A DNA stretch of 40,301 nucleotides from Gammaproteobacteria bacterium (GCA_030427065.1 JAUHWU010000016.1:1-40301), one strand, 5' to 3'; shown: positions 32,353-40,301, numbered from the stretch's first letter. Translations and numbers: made by a program. Notes: generated by a model from the letters alone, not told the origin.

Positions 32353-33171
32353 ATGAATATTTCCAAATTACCTGTAAATACGTTTAAACAGGCTTTGCTT
32401 GAAGGGCGCTCACAGATAGGTCTGTGGTTGGGGCTTGCTGATCCTTATGCAGCCGAATTACTGGCCACTACCGGTTTCGACTGGTTGTTGATAGATGCCG
32501 AACATGCGCCCAATGATGTTCGCCAGGTATTGGCACAACTGCAGGCAATTGCCCCTTATCCTGTCCATCCGGTGGTAAGGCCAGTGCAGGGAGATGTGGC
32601 GCTGATTAAGCAATATCTGGATGTGGGGGCGCAAACGCTCCTCATTCCCATGATCGATAGCGCCGAGCAGGCCCGTGAAATGGTTGCCGCAACCAGATAT
32701 CCACCCAAGGGTATTCGAGGGGTGGGCAGTGCCCTGGCTCGTGCTTCACGCTGGAACCAGGTCGACGATTATCTACAGCAGGCGGAGCAGGAAATATGTG
32801 TGCTGGTGCAGGTTGAAACCCTGAAAGCGCTGGAAAACCTGCCAGAGATTCTGCAGGTGGAAGGGGTTGATGGTGTCTTCTTTGGCCCCTCTGACTTGTC
32901 AGCCTCCATGGGGCATATCGGCAACCCGGGTGCGCCGGCGGTGCAGCAAGCGCTGGTCGATGGCATTGCAGTGGTACGTAAAGCAGGCAAGGCTGCGGGC
33001 ATACTCAGTACTGATCTGACTCTGGCCCAGGTTTATCTTGATCAGGGGGCCCAGTTTGTTGCTGTAGGGGTAGATACGTCCTTGCTCACCCGTGCTGCCC
33101 GTGAACTGGCTGGCAAATTCAAGGATGACATTGACGCGCCAGAACCACCAGTAAAAGGCAGTGTGTACTGA
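32353..33171 (+). CDS. hpaI: 4-hydroxy-2-oxoheptanedioate aldolase
   Basis: This 272-residue class II (metal-dependent) pyruvate aldolase splits 4-hydroxy-2-oxoheptanedioate to pyruvate and succinate semialdehyde. The catalytic set of E. coli HpaI (His45, Arg70, Glu149, Asp175) is present, shifted by six residues: His51 (DAEHAPND), Arg76 (VVRPVQGD), Glu155 (VQVETLKAL) and Asp181 ([10 protein letters not shown]). The gene closes the homoprotocatechuate route. The succinate semialdehyde dehydrogenase that should follow is not in the window. Confidence 0.95.
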   Translation: MNISKLPVNTFKQALLEGRSQIGLWLGLADPYAAELLATTGFDWLLIDAEHAPNDVRQVLAQLQAIAPYPVHPVVRPVQGDVALIKQYLDVGAQTLLIPMIDSAEQAREMVAATRYPPKGIRGVGSALARASRWNQVDDYLQQAEQEICVLVQVETLKALENLPEILQVEGVDGVFFGPSDLSASMGHIGNPGAPAVQQALVDGIAVVRKAGKAAGILSTDLTLAQVYLDQGAQFVAVGVDTSLLTRAARELAGKFKDDIDAPEPPVKGSVY

Positions 33172-33260
33172 AACTATCCTCTGATTCTGCGATAGACACA
33201 GACTTGATACCAGCTGGAAAATTATTTAGCACTTTATTAAACGTTTAAAGGGGATGAATC

Positions 33261-33854
33261 ATGCCACATATGCAACCGCTTGAGCTGGACCAGATTGAAG
33301 ATGCTGATCTGCAGGAAAGGCTTGCTCACTATGAAAGAACCCGTGGCTTTATCCCAAACAGTATTAAAACCATGGCAAGGCGTCCTAATATCGCCAGGCA
33401 ATTTACAGCATTCAATCAGGTTATTTTGTATGAAGGCACGGTGCCGGAAGAATTGAAAATGCTCATCAGCCTGGTTTCCAGTGTTGCCTCGGGCTGTCAA
33501 TATTGCCAATCACATATGGCCAATCTCTCAAGTATCTACAAGGCATCGGATGAAAAAATTGCCGCGGTATGGGAGTTTGAAACCAGCGAGCTATTTAGTG
33601 ATGCCGAACGTGCTGCATTAAGACTGGCCCTGCACTCGGGTTATCTTCCCAACGAAGCGACACAGGAAGACTTTGATGAGGTGGGTAAATATTTTGATGA
33701 AGGGCAGGTAGTGGAAATAGTTGCTTCAATCGCCCTGTTTGGTTTTTTGAATCGCTGGAATGATACGATGGCTACACAACTGGAAGACTTACCGCAAAAA
33801 GTCGCCGAGCGTACCATTGCGCCAAAGGGCTGGCAGCCAGGAAAACACGGTTAG
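33261..33854 (+). CDS. AhpD/carboxymuconolactone-decarboxylase-like protein
   Basis: The 197-residue protein of the CMD/AhpD superfamily has the redox/proton-relay motif SGCQYCQSHMANL (Cys79, Cys82, His85). The N-terminal part RTRGFIPNSIKTMARRPNIARQFTAF is typical of the peroxidase-related subfamily. AAAGGGGA lies before the ATG. It is the last gene of the plus-strand operon, 89 bp after hpaI. With the CxxCxxH motif a thiol peroxidase role is more likely than lactone decarboxylation, but the true role is open. Confidence 0.85.
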   Translation: MPHMQPLELDQIEDADLQERLAHYERTRGFIPNSIKTMARRPNIARQFTAFNQVILYEGTVPEELKMLISLVSSVASGCQYCQSHMANLSSIYKASDEKIAAVWEFETSELFSDAERAALRLALHSGYLPNEATQEDFDEVGKYFDEGQVVEIVASIALFGFLNRWNDTMATQLEDLPQKVAERTIAPKGWQPGKHG

Positions 33855-33899
33855 GCTCACAAGTCCTGTTACAGTTTTTCCCGTAATAATTAAAGCGGC

Positions 33900-34736
33900 T
33901 TATTTTCCGTGAAGGAAAATAGTTCGCCCCTGTGCAATTGTTGCCAGGGGGCGTCCGCATCCCAGAGCAGCTTCTGCCGTGAGTGTAACCAGTTGGCTGT
34001 TATCAGCTACCATTGAGCCATCTGCCCGCTGCATATTGTTTTCAAAGCCTACCCGGGCATGCCCGCCCAATTGCGCTGCACGCGTCATTATGGACTGTTC
34101 GTTTTTACCAAAGCCACAACACATCCAGGCCGCCTTGCCCTTGTAAGCAGTCACAAAGGTATCCAGATCGCTGGCTTGTGCCAGTGTCTCGCTATATCTG
34201 CCAAGTACGAATAACAGCATATGACGCTGACCCGGAATAACGCCGGCATCACAGAGATGCTGATAACGATCTAATTCCCCAGGCGTATATATAATGTACT
34301 GAATGAGTGTGCCAGCATCCTCAAGGCGGGTTAAAAATGTACAGGCCTCAGCTTCAGCCGCGCTATCTGTTGTACTATCCGGAATCAATTCACGCAGGGC
34401 GATGGAGGCTGATTCCGGCATCAGTTCCGTCATTGCCTGCATTTGTTGGTGTCGGTTGAAGATACCGGCAGACTCCGAGGTGGCCTGTATAATCATACGG
34501 GATCCTACTTCCTTTCGAATGGCTGCAATGGCAGGGATATAGTAGCGACTGGAAATAGTGTGCTTGCCCTGGTCATCTCGTACATGCAGGTGAATCATAC
34601 CGGCGCCGGCCTCCAGACAGGTACGGGCTGTATGGGCCAGTTCTTTGGGTGAAATGGGTAAAGCAGAATGATCAGCTTTACTGTATCGCGCGCCATTGGG
34701 CGCTACGGCGATCAGCATCGGGGTTTGTTCAGGCAT
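33900..34736 (-). CDS. BKACE-type beta-keto acid cleavage enzyme (DUF849)
   Basis: The 278-residue TIM-barrel enzyme belongs to the 3-keto-5-aminohexanoate cleavage (Kce/BKACE) family. These zinc enzymes condense a beta-keto acid with acetyl-CoA and release acetoacetate plus a new acyl-CoA. The N-terminus MLIAVAPNGAR, the zinc motif HLH (His49, His51 in GAGMIHLHVRD) and the late ARVGFENNM carrying the catalytic acid are present. The start is taken at ATG 34736, overlapping the end of the extradiol dioxygenase gene by 8 bp; ATG 34718 is an alternative. The frame further upstream is only dioxygenase sequence in another frame. It is the last gene of the minus-strand operon. Confidence 0.88.
   Translation of the reverse strand: MPEQTPMLIAVAPNGARYSKADHSALPISPKELAHTARTCLEAGAGMIHLHVRDDQGKHTISSRYYIPAIAAIRKEVGSRMIIQATSESAGIFNRHQQMQAMTELMPESASIALRELIPDSTTDSAAEAEACTFLTRLEDAGTLIQYIIYTPGELDRYQHLCDAGVIPGQRHMLLFVLGRYSETLAQASDLDTFVTAYKGKAAWMCCGFGKNEQSIMTRAAQLGGHARVGFENNMQRADGSMVADNSQLVTLTAEAALGCGRPLATIAQGRTIFLHGK
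33901..33921. other. Hairpin at the junction of the converging operons
   Basis: TATTTTCC (33901-33908) and GGAAAATA (33914-33921) pair perfectly around GTGAA, overlapping the BKACE stop codon. No T run follows on either strand, so it is not a classic terminator, but no other terminator is visible in the 45-bp gap. Confidence 0.35.
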
Positions 34737-35685
34737 GCACAACACCGCAAGCAATTCCCAGTTCCGGCGCAACGCTATAGACGTCCAGTTCAGGGATGGA
34801 GCCACCGCAGGCCAGGTGTGCAGATGTGGCGGCGATCCAGGTTTGCAATTCCATTGAGCCAATACCTCCCTGGGCTACCAGTTCATCCTGATCCCATTGA
34901 TCAAATGAAGCCAGATTCCCGGAAAATAGAACATCAAGAAAGCGCTGATCACTTTCTGCATTCAGACGCATGTCTTTTGCCGTGCGCTCGCCACGGGTAA
35001 TCATACTGGCACCCTCGTGATGCATGACATCCAGCCGATGCAGCCACTGCTCTGGTGTCAGTGATTCCTGCAACTTTCCTCCGGAAAGCTGCCAGGCCGA
35101 AATATCCTCATCGCCTTCACCAAACCCCGGATAATATCGGGTCGGGTGATGGGACATGCCACCTGATGCCAGAAATAATACCCGCTTGTTTTGCGAACTC
35201 ACGAAATTTCCGATGCTCTCTCCCAGCAAGCGGGTACGACGAAAAGGCACAAAAGGTTTGGTGATGGCGTTGATGAAAACCGGGATAGAGGGGCAGGCAT
35301 CAAGTGCTCCAGTCATATTATTAAGGGTCTGGGAAAAGGCATGGTCGACGGTCATCTGATAGGAGACGGACGCATCAATATCGTGTCTGCGCAAATAGTC
35401 TATGCAGTCTGCCGCGGTGCCTTCCGGCACATTCAGAGTACCGCTAAACCCCCCGATGTCGGCTGTGGCCTGAGCAGATAAGCCGATACAAAAAGCAGGC
35501 ATGTTATTGAGGAAGAAGCCATTAAAATGATCAGCACCAAAAATGATTACCAATTCCGGCTCAAAAGCTTCCACAAAAGCGCGCGCTTGTTGAAAGCCAG
35601 CCTGAATCCTGTCCCACTCCTGCGGAGCCTTGTCATAGCAGTAAAGCAGTGGGCTGTGAGATGCGCAAACCAAAGCTGATGGCAT
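34729..35685 (-). CDS. mhpB: MhpB-like class III extradiol dioxygenase
   Basis: The 318-residue protein matches E. coli MhpB (2,3-dihydroxyphenylpropionate 1,2-dioxygenase) from end to end: CASHSPLLY, FEPELVIIFGADHFNGFF, MPAFCIGL, VSYQMTVDHAFSQTL, PVFINAITKPF, RTRLLGESIGNFVSSQNKRVLFLASGGMSHHP. The catalytic histidines His115 and His179 fall at the same numbers as in E. coli. It cleaves a catechol with Fe(II) and O2. The exact substrate is not fixed by sequence: the mhpACDE partners are not all here and FAH/BKACE enzymes accompany it instead. The start codon directly follows the stop of the SnoaL-like gene (no gap). Confidence 0.9.
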   Translation of the reverse strand: MPSALVCASHSPLLYCYDKAPQEWDRIQAGFQQARAFVEAFEPELVIIFGADHFNGFFLNNMPAFCIGLSAQATADIGGFSGTLNVPEGTAADCIDYLRRHDIDASVSYQMTVDHAFSQTLNNMTGALDACPSIPVFINAITKPFVPFRRTRLLGESIGNFVSSQNKRVLFLASGGMSHHPTRYYPGFGEGDEDISAWQLSGGKLQESLTPEQWLHRLDVMHHEGASMITRGERTAKDMRLNAESDQRFLDVLFSGNLASFDQWDQDELVAQGGIGSMELQTWIAATSAHLACGGSIPELDVYSVAPELGIACGVVHA

Positions 35686-36168
35686 TTAACTTCCTGTATT
35701 TTCGGGAGTTTGACCAACCGGGCCAGTATTGTTTTCTGCAACAAAAATGCGCTCAATATGGCGCTTGCCTATGCGCCAGGTGCCGTCTGCATCACAGGTA
35801 TATTCATCAATGAAATCTGCTACCAGATGGGGACTTGCCTGAGCTACCGGTGCAACCCCATCGTAGGCAAACGTCATGCAGACACTGGTGCCGCGTGCCT
35901 GAGTTGGAGAGAGAATTTCAATTTGCAGTCCGGAATATAAATGACGGGCTGTGCGAGGGCCTGCTTCAGTTCGCCGATTAAAGACCTTGGCGATTTCTTC
36001 CCGACCATGGGAACGACGGGTGCCATGGGAATACTCTGCATTCTCAGTAAACAGATCCAGCAATTTTTCTATATGGCCGTGATCAAGGAAATAGCAGAAA
36101 TTACTATTGAGTTCTTCCAGTGCCAGCCGGGTTTCCAGTAGCGCTAGTCTTTCGGAATCAGTCGCCAT
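35686..36168 (-). CDS. SnoaL/NTF2-like protein
   Basis: This 160-residue cone-shaped NTF2-fold protein belongs to the SnoaL-like_4 group: LEELNSNFCYFLDHGHIEKLLDLFTENAEYSHG, REEIAKVFNRRTE, ARHLYSGLQIEIL, and the C-terminal W-R-I-G-K-R-H-I-E-R. Members act as small isomerases or dehydratases, or as beta-subunit-like partners of ring hydroxylases; none of these can be chosen here. It overlaps the end of the FAH gene by 25 bp and abuts mhpB, so it is tightly co-expressed with ring cleavage. Confidence 0.82.
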   Translation of the reverse strand: MATDSERLALLETRLALEELNSNFCYFLDHGHIEKLLDLFTENAEYSHGTRRSHGREEIAKVFNRRTEAGPRTARHLYSGLQIEILSPTQARGTSVCMTFAYDGVAPVAQASPHLVADFIDEYTCDADGTWRIGKRHIERIFVAENNTGPVGQTPENTGS

Positions 36169-37124
36169 CGGCCAATGTCTCCTTTTTCCAGAACTACCGG
36201 ATTGCTCAGTTTACCGAGGCCTTCAATTTCCACATCAACCGGGCCAGGAACAATCTGTAAATTGGCGTGATGAATGGATTTCCGGTTTGCTGATGGTTTA
36301 AAAGCCGTGCCCATGGAAACTACATCGCCGGCATGAAGTGTGTGAAAACGGCTGATAAAGCTCAGCACTTCAGCCACTTTAAAATTGTAGTAACGAGTAC
36401 TGTCTTCAGCAATTAATTCTCCACCGGTATGGCAGAATACATCGAGGTTATCGGGATCCTTGATGACATCAGCTGTCACTAACCAAGGACCCATGCAGCC
36501 AAAGGTATCAGAGCCTTTATAGCGCGCAGCGTAGGAAAGATGCTGCTCTACTTTTTCAACCTCGTTCGGATTGTCCTTTTTGGGATACAGGGCATAATAG
36601 CGAAAAAGGTCTTCAGCACGCATACCATTGCCGGTGATATCGTCAAAAATGGTATAACCAAATACGTGTTCCAATGCCTTTTCCGGTTCGATATCACGCC
36701 CGGTGCGGCCTATGATGACAGCTAATTCAGGCTCTGGATGTACACTGCCGTAATAACTACGTACAACAATAGGCTGTAAATGCCCGACCAGACAGGATTT
36801 TGGTTTCAGAAAGAAGGCCGGGTGATCCGGTGCACTGATTTTTCGCGCATTACTGGCAGAATTGTTCATGGCGACGCCGCATATTTTTCCCGGGTTCGTG
36901 ACGGGCGGCAGCCAGTTGATATCAGCCAGAGGAATTAGAGAAGACTTGTTGCCGCCCTGTTTCTCAAGTAATTCCTGTATTGATTTCAGGCCTGCCTTGC
37001 CACTGTTAATTAATTCAGCCATGTCGCCAGAGGGAAATAATTCATCAAGTGACAGCAGGTGATCTTCACCCACAGCCAGCCCAAGCTGAACATTATTGTT
37101 GTAGGAAAAACATGCAAATTTCAT
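36144..37124 (-). CDS. Fumarylacetoacetate hydrolase family enzyme
   Basis: The 326-residue protein has an N-terminal domain of about 75 residues and a FAH catalytic domain. Metal ligands are Glu131 and Glu133 (HPEPELAVIIGRTG) with Asp161/162 (YTIFDDITGNGMRAED), and the usual GDVVSMGTAFKPS and EIEGLGKLSNPVV are present. The family includes acylpyruvate hydrolases, oxaloacetate decarboxylases and dienoate hydratases. Next to an MhpB-like dioxygenase it is the candidate for processing the ring-cleavage product, either as hydratase or as C-C hydrolase in place of MhpC. Which of the two is not decided by the sequence. Confidence 0.87.
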   Translation of the reverse strand: MKFACFSYNNNVQLGLAVGEDHLLSLDELFPSGDMAELINSGKAGLKSIQELLEKQGGNKSSLIPLADINWLPPVTNPGKICGVAMNNSASNARKISAPDHPAFFLKPKSCLVGHLQPIVVRSYYGSVHPEPELAVIIGRTGRDIEPEKALEHVFGYTIFDDITGNGMRAEDLFRYYALYPKKDNPNEVEKVEQHLSYAARYKGSDTFGCMGPWLVTADVIKDPDNLDVFCHTGGELIAEDSTRYYNFKVAEVLSFISRFHTLHAGDVVSMGTAFKPSANRKSIHHANLQIVPGPVDVEIEGLGKLSNPVVLEKGDIGRWRLIPKD

Positions 37125-37200
37125 TAAAGCTCTATCCTGTTAACTATATGTCGGGAATGCCTGTGATTTTGGTTCCTGTTACCAGTGCCGGAATTTTCCG

Positions 37201-38298
37201 TTAGCGTATTTGACCTGCCTGCAGCCACTCACTAATCAACCCGGCCAGATCATTGCTGTTATTGTCCTGCATCATCAAGTGTGAATTACCTTTGATAGCG
37301 AGCTCGCCCGGTAAATCTATAAACCTGGCATGTGTGCCATGGCTGCCTATAGCGTCTGCAGCGGCTTTGCAGCTTGCTCGTCGCCGAGGATGTCCGCCGG
37401 CGCTGCGTTCTTCAACATAATCTCCATACAGGGCCAAAAAAGGAATGCCGGCCAAAGGGTTATCTGCATTATCAACAGCAGGGCAGGCCACCGTTTCAAC
37501 GGCAACCAGGGCTTTTACCTGTGTTGGAGATGAGCGGGCATAACGAAAGCCAAGGGCACCCGCTGCCGAATGCATGATCAGCACCGAAGGGCCAACACGG
37601 TCCAGTAATTCTGCAAGGGCCTGCTGGCTTGCTTCACCGTTGGTAGCCGCGCCCATCCGTCCTGATCCTGAAAATAGTTCAAAGGATGCGCCAAATTGTT
37701 CAATGTAATTTTCCTGCAGGGGCTGTGCCGGAAACCTTGAGTCTGGAAAGCTCACGCCAAATTCCGGACCAAAGCCCCAGACACTCCACGGCTGTTCCAG
37801 TGAGGTTTTGCCGAGCATGATGTCTTCAGTGCAGGGGAAGGCGGGGTCTGCTTTCATACAACCATTGATAGCATCAATGGCAAAACCACTGCTGCTGCGA
37901 TGGGGAATATCCATGATATACACTGGATGCCCCTGCCTGACAAAATACTGGGCCCATCCTTCCCGTCCGTCCGGTGTTGTCAGATATATGCTCGATGACA
38001 AGCCAAAACCGGGAATTAAAATGATGTTGGCCCCGGTAACAGTCTCAGGAATGAAAAAACCTACTTTGCCCTGGTGACTTACTGTGCTTCGGCCAGAGGT
38101 TGGCAAACTGGCATCCCGGCCATCGGAGTAAGGGGCATCAGTGCGCTCTCCACCCACGAAAAAAATCCCCATGGAATCCAGGCTGAGGGATTGCGCTTCA
38201 GCAAGGAATGCTGAAAAAACCAGAGCTGTTGTCAGTACAGCCTGCAACAGGACACGGAATTTGTTCTGGTAGAAATTAGAAAGCGTTTTGCTGCACAT
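37201..38298 (-). CDS. Secreted alpha/beta hydrolase
   Basis: The 365-residue protein has a signal peptide (hydrophobic 15-33, cleavage after AEA at about 35). The hydrolase fold shows IILIPGFGLSSSIY (oxyanion loop), nucleophile Ser244 in IMHSAAGALG, acid Glu268 or Asp292 and His340 in GNSHLMMQD. Cys147, Cys156, Cys272 and Cys310 could form disulfides in the periplasm. It resembles the secreted esterase-like family that acts on bulky aromatic or terpenoid esters; the substrate is unknown. Being exported, it cannot replace the cytoplasmic C-C hydrolase MhpC. It probably releases the aromatic acid imported by the neighbouring transporter. Confidence 0.85.
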   Translation of the reverse strand: MCSKTLSNFYQNKFRVLLQAVLTTALVFSAFLAEAQSLSLDSMGIFFVGGERTDAPYSDGRDASLPTSGRSTVSHQGKVGFFIPETVTGANIILIPGFGLSSSIYLTTPDGREGWAQYFVRQGHPVYIMDIPHRSSSGFAIDAINGCMKADPAFPCTEDIMLGKTSLEQPWSVWGFGPEFGVSFPDSRFPAQPLQENYIEQFGASFELFSGSGRMGAATNGEASQQALAELLDRVGPSVLIMHSAAGALGFRYARSSPTQVKALVAVETVACPAVDNADNPLAGIPFLALYGDYVEERSAGGHPRRRASCKAAADAIGSHGTHARFIDLPGELAIKGNSHLMMQDNNSNDLAGLISEWLQAGQIR

Positions 38299-38353
38299 AA
38301 GTGTTAGTCCGTTTGGTGAATCTATTTTTTTTACAAAAGCTTGAGGCAGTGTA

Positions 38354-39661
38354 TTAACTATTTTTAGGTTGTAGTTTAAGAAATATTAATGCCACTGCCC
38401 CCAACATTGAGCCAGCTGCCATTACCAGCCCCACATTGGCCAGTGAGGTACCGGCATTTAGTAAATAGCCCGCGATCATTGGCGAAAGTACTGCGCCACC
38501 GCGACCTACCCCAATAACGAAACCAGTACCTGTTGCCCGCACATGGGTTGGAAAAGCATAGGCCGCTATTGAATACATGGCTGATACTCCGGCGTTGCCA
38601 AAAAAGCCGGCTAATGCTGCCATCATACTCAGGGATTCTATATTGGCTTCGGATCGACCAAACAAGGCAACGCCTATGGCGGCAAGCACAAGAACTGCCA
38701 TGGTTAATGGTTTCAAACCAATACGCAAGGTGGCCAGGCCAAACGCGGCGCCTCCCAGTGCTCCGCCGATATTTGCCCAACTGATTACGCCGGAAGCTGC
38801 CGAGGCATCAATCCCCATTTGCACTACCAGGGTAGGTGTCCATTTCAGGATGTAATAAAAAGTGATGATGTGAAAGAAATAGGCCAGAGTGACGACGCTG
38901 GTGATCATCACCAGGTTAGCTGAGAAAATATCCAGCACAGATTTTTTTCGGGTTTCGGCATTTACTTCCGGCAGGGCGTTTACGGCCATTTTGCCAAGTT
39001 TCTGCAATGCGGCATTGATTTTTTCAAGACTATTGGCGGGCTGCTTTCGTGTCAGCCAGTGCACAGATTCAGGTACCAGAAAATAAACCACTGGAATCAG
39101 GCTGGCTGAGAGTGCCATGCCAACATAGAACAGAGAGCGCCAGTTGCTGCCATCTGCCAGCAATATGGCCTTACCAATTTCGCCACAAAAAATACCACCA
39201 AGGGGATAGCCAATGGTCAAAATGGCGATGCACATGGCCCGATTCCTGTTATTGGAAAATTCGGCCACCACGGCATTGGTAGTGGAAAGCATGCCGCCAA
39301 TACCCAGTCCCGTGTAAACACGCCAAAGGCTAAGGATGGCAGGGGAGTTGGCCGTTGTGGCGAAATACATTCCTGAGGACATGACAATAAGACTACCCAG
39401 CATCATATTACGTCGGCCATAGCGATCAGCCACGCCACCCAGGAGGATGGACCCAAATGCCATGCCAACCATTTCCATGGAAAGAATGATGCCCAGCTGG
39501 GCTCTGTCTATACCCCATTCAGATAAAATTCCCGGGGCGGCAACACTGATGGTTAATACATCAATGCCATCCATTGCATTGAGCAGTACGGTTATTCCAA
39601 CTACCAGAAACTGCATGGTCGTCATTGCAGATTGGTCTATTATCTCGCGTGGATCAGTCAT
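38354..39661 (-). CDS. MFS transporter, aromatic acid:H+ symporter (AAHS) type
   Basis: The 435-residue inner-membrane protein has 12 predicted helices. Helix 1 carries the AAHS motif NAMDGIDVLTIS (Asp31 and Asp34, as in PcaK), and loop 2-3 the MFS signature GGVADRYGRRNMM. A conserved RATGTGFVIGVGRGGAV lies near helix 11. Relatives import 4-hydroxybenzoate, protocatechuate, gallate or phenylpropanoids. It lies 55 bp upstream of the secreted hydrolase gene in the minus-strand operon, so it is the likely uptake system for the substrate of the MhpB-like enzyme. Confidence 0.9.
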   Translation of the reverse strand: MTDPREIIDQSAMTTMQFLVVGITVLLNAMDGIDVLTISVAAPGILSEWGIDRAQLGIILSMEMVGMAFGSILLGGVADRYGRRNMMLGSLIVMSSGMYFATTANSPAILSLWRVYTGLGIGGMLSTTNAVVAEFSNNRNRAMCIAILTIGYPLGGIFCGEIGKAILLADGSNWRSLFYVGMALSASLIPVVYFLVPESVHWLTRKQPANSLEKINAALQKLGKMAVNALPEVNAETRKKSVLDIFSANLVMITSVVTLAYFFHIITFYYILKWTPTLVVQMGIDASAASGVISWANIGGALGGAAFGLATLRIGLKPLTMAVLVLAAIGVALFGRSEANIESLSMMAALAGFFGNAGVSAMYSIAAYAFPTHVRATGTGFVIGVGRGGAVLSPMIAGYLLNAGTSLANVGLVMAAGSMLGAVALIFLKLQPKNS

Positions 39662-39715
39662 CAGTTCAGCTTCACTGGTAAAAATATAGAAAAAAATGTC
39701 AGCAGTGTGTGCGAC

Positions 39716-40301
39716 CTAGTCTTCAAGTTCTCCGAAAACCGTCTCACCTTCATGCCCACTGTGCAGGATCTCCGGTTCGGAGCCCGGACTCCAGGCAGGA
39801 ACCCGGAAGCTGGCGCGGTATTTTTGTGGTGGGCCCTGTTCGCCGTAGTGACGATTCTTGGTATCGATATCAAGGGCAACCAGATCAACCTGGGCATCAT
39901 CTTTGCTGAAGTGGGCGATACCATAGCCGAGGACACGGGTATCGATCATCTTCATTCCTGGATTGGGATTGGAGCTGGCAGCGACGGCCAGGTTGATATT
40001 GTCGGTTTCAGCCATGACTCTCGCAGCCCGTGTGCCATGGCGAAACATAACATTCAGGTTGGGTCTGACTTCGGCATTTCCGTTGCCCCCCGGCGCGCGG
40101 TAAAGGTTTTGTTCGGGTAAATCCATGGCATTGAAAATCTGGGTCTGGGTTTCATTACGGGACATCATGGCCAAGGCAGTGACCGCAAAATCCGGCATCA
40201 CATAACGTAGTTCATCTGCCTGATAGTCTTCAGCAACCAGTGACACAGCATGCAGGTGTCTGTCTCCTGACAGAGAGATCAGATTTGTGATGCCTCTGTC
40301 T
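39716..40301 (-). CDS. PhoD-like alkaline phosphatase family protein (C-terminal part)
   Basis: An open frame of 194 codons runs from the right edge to the stop at 39716. The first visible residues, NLISLSGDRHLHAVSLV, match the metal-binding SGDxHxxA motif of PhoD-like metallophosphoesterases. The rest (SSNPNPGMKMIDTRVLGYGIAHFSKDDAQVDLVALDI) follows the PhoD C-terminal pattern. The N-terminal part, including any Tat signal, is outside the window; GTG 40246 is not the true start. It lies 54 bp before the MFS gene on the same strand and is probably the earlier gene of the operon. Substrate (phosphodiester or other ester) is unknown. Confidence 0.7.
   Translation of the reverse strand, partial: DRGITNLISLSGDRHLHAVSLVAEDYQADELRYVMPDFAVTALAMMSRNETQTQIFNAMDLPEQNLYRAPGGNGNAEVRPNLNVMFRHGTRAARVMAETDNINLAVAASSNPNPGMKMIDTRVLGYGIAHFSKDDAQVDLVALDIDTKNRHYGEQGPPQKYRASFRVPAWSPGSEPEILHSGHEGETVFGELED

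Noticed and set aside
40244-40246. GTG 40246 as start of the rightmost gene
   Set aside because: The frame continues to the window edge with PhoD-like sequence (SGDRHLHA), so the gene begins outside the window.
15044-40301. Insertion sequence or integrase in the accessory region
   Set aside because: No transposase or integrase motifs were found in any open frame. The island idea rests only on synteny and repeats.

Overview
The window looks like a chromosomal segment of a free-living, probably marine, gammaproteobacterium. The core order alaS - lysC - csrA - tRNA-Ser(GCU) is typical of Pseudomonas/Cellvibrio-type gammaproteobacteria. The single TonB-dependent receptor, the moderate G+C (judged by eye) and the aromatic-acid catabolic genes fit a heterotroph. 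The genus cannot be decided from this sequence.

Left part (1-15.0 kb), housekeeping and general physiology: a partial membrane protein running off the left edge, a secreted DUF4159 protein, a YdhR-like monooxygenase, and a Prx5-type peroxiredoxin whose promoter carries a near-consensus OxyR site. These are followed by an AraC/MGMT (Ada-like) protein, an SLC13/DASS carboxylate transporter, an AI-2E-type permease, a TonB-dependent receptor with a 9-bp tandem repeat in its leader, a membrane-anchored alpha/beta hydrolase, then alaS, lysC, csrA and tRNA-Ser.

Boundary (15.0-15.6 kb): behind the tRNA lie its terminator and a mosaic of duplicated segments copied from the tRNA-proximal region. Everything to the right is accessory catabolic DNA, so tRNA-Ser looks like the edge of a catabolic island. 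No integrase is visible.

Middle (15.6-27.1 kb): a DUF3237 gene and six exported proteins of the DUF6152 type or of its partner C-terminal domain. They surround a minus-strand unit of a Tat-exported thiamine-diphosphate enzyme plus a c-type cytochrome, and a LysR regulator. All five DUF6152 proteins are predicted to begin, after signal peptide removal, with His-His-Ser, and carry a Pro-His 28-29 residues later. This suggests a copper histidine-brace site (inference). Shared 16-bp palindromes lie upstream of two of these genes, and a variant overlaps the LysR start. This is the least described part of the window.

Right part (27.1-40.3 kb): two converging catabolic operons. The plus-strand operon has the complete lower homoprotocatechuate meta-cleavage route (hpaG1, hpaG2, hpaE, hpaD, hpaF, hpaH, hpaI and an AhpD/CMD-like gene) and follows directly from two DUF6152 genes. 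The minus-strand operon has a PhoD-like phosphatase (partial), an aromatic-acid MFS transporter, a secreted alpha/beta hydrolase, an FAH-family enzyme, a SnoaL-like protein, an MhpB-type extradiol dioxygenase and a BKACE (DUF849) enzyme. Working hypothesis: the periplasmic ThDP enzyme, cytochrome and DUF6152 proteins carry out an outer oxidative step on an aromatic acid, and the cytoplasmic operons finish ring cleavage to central metabolites.
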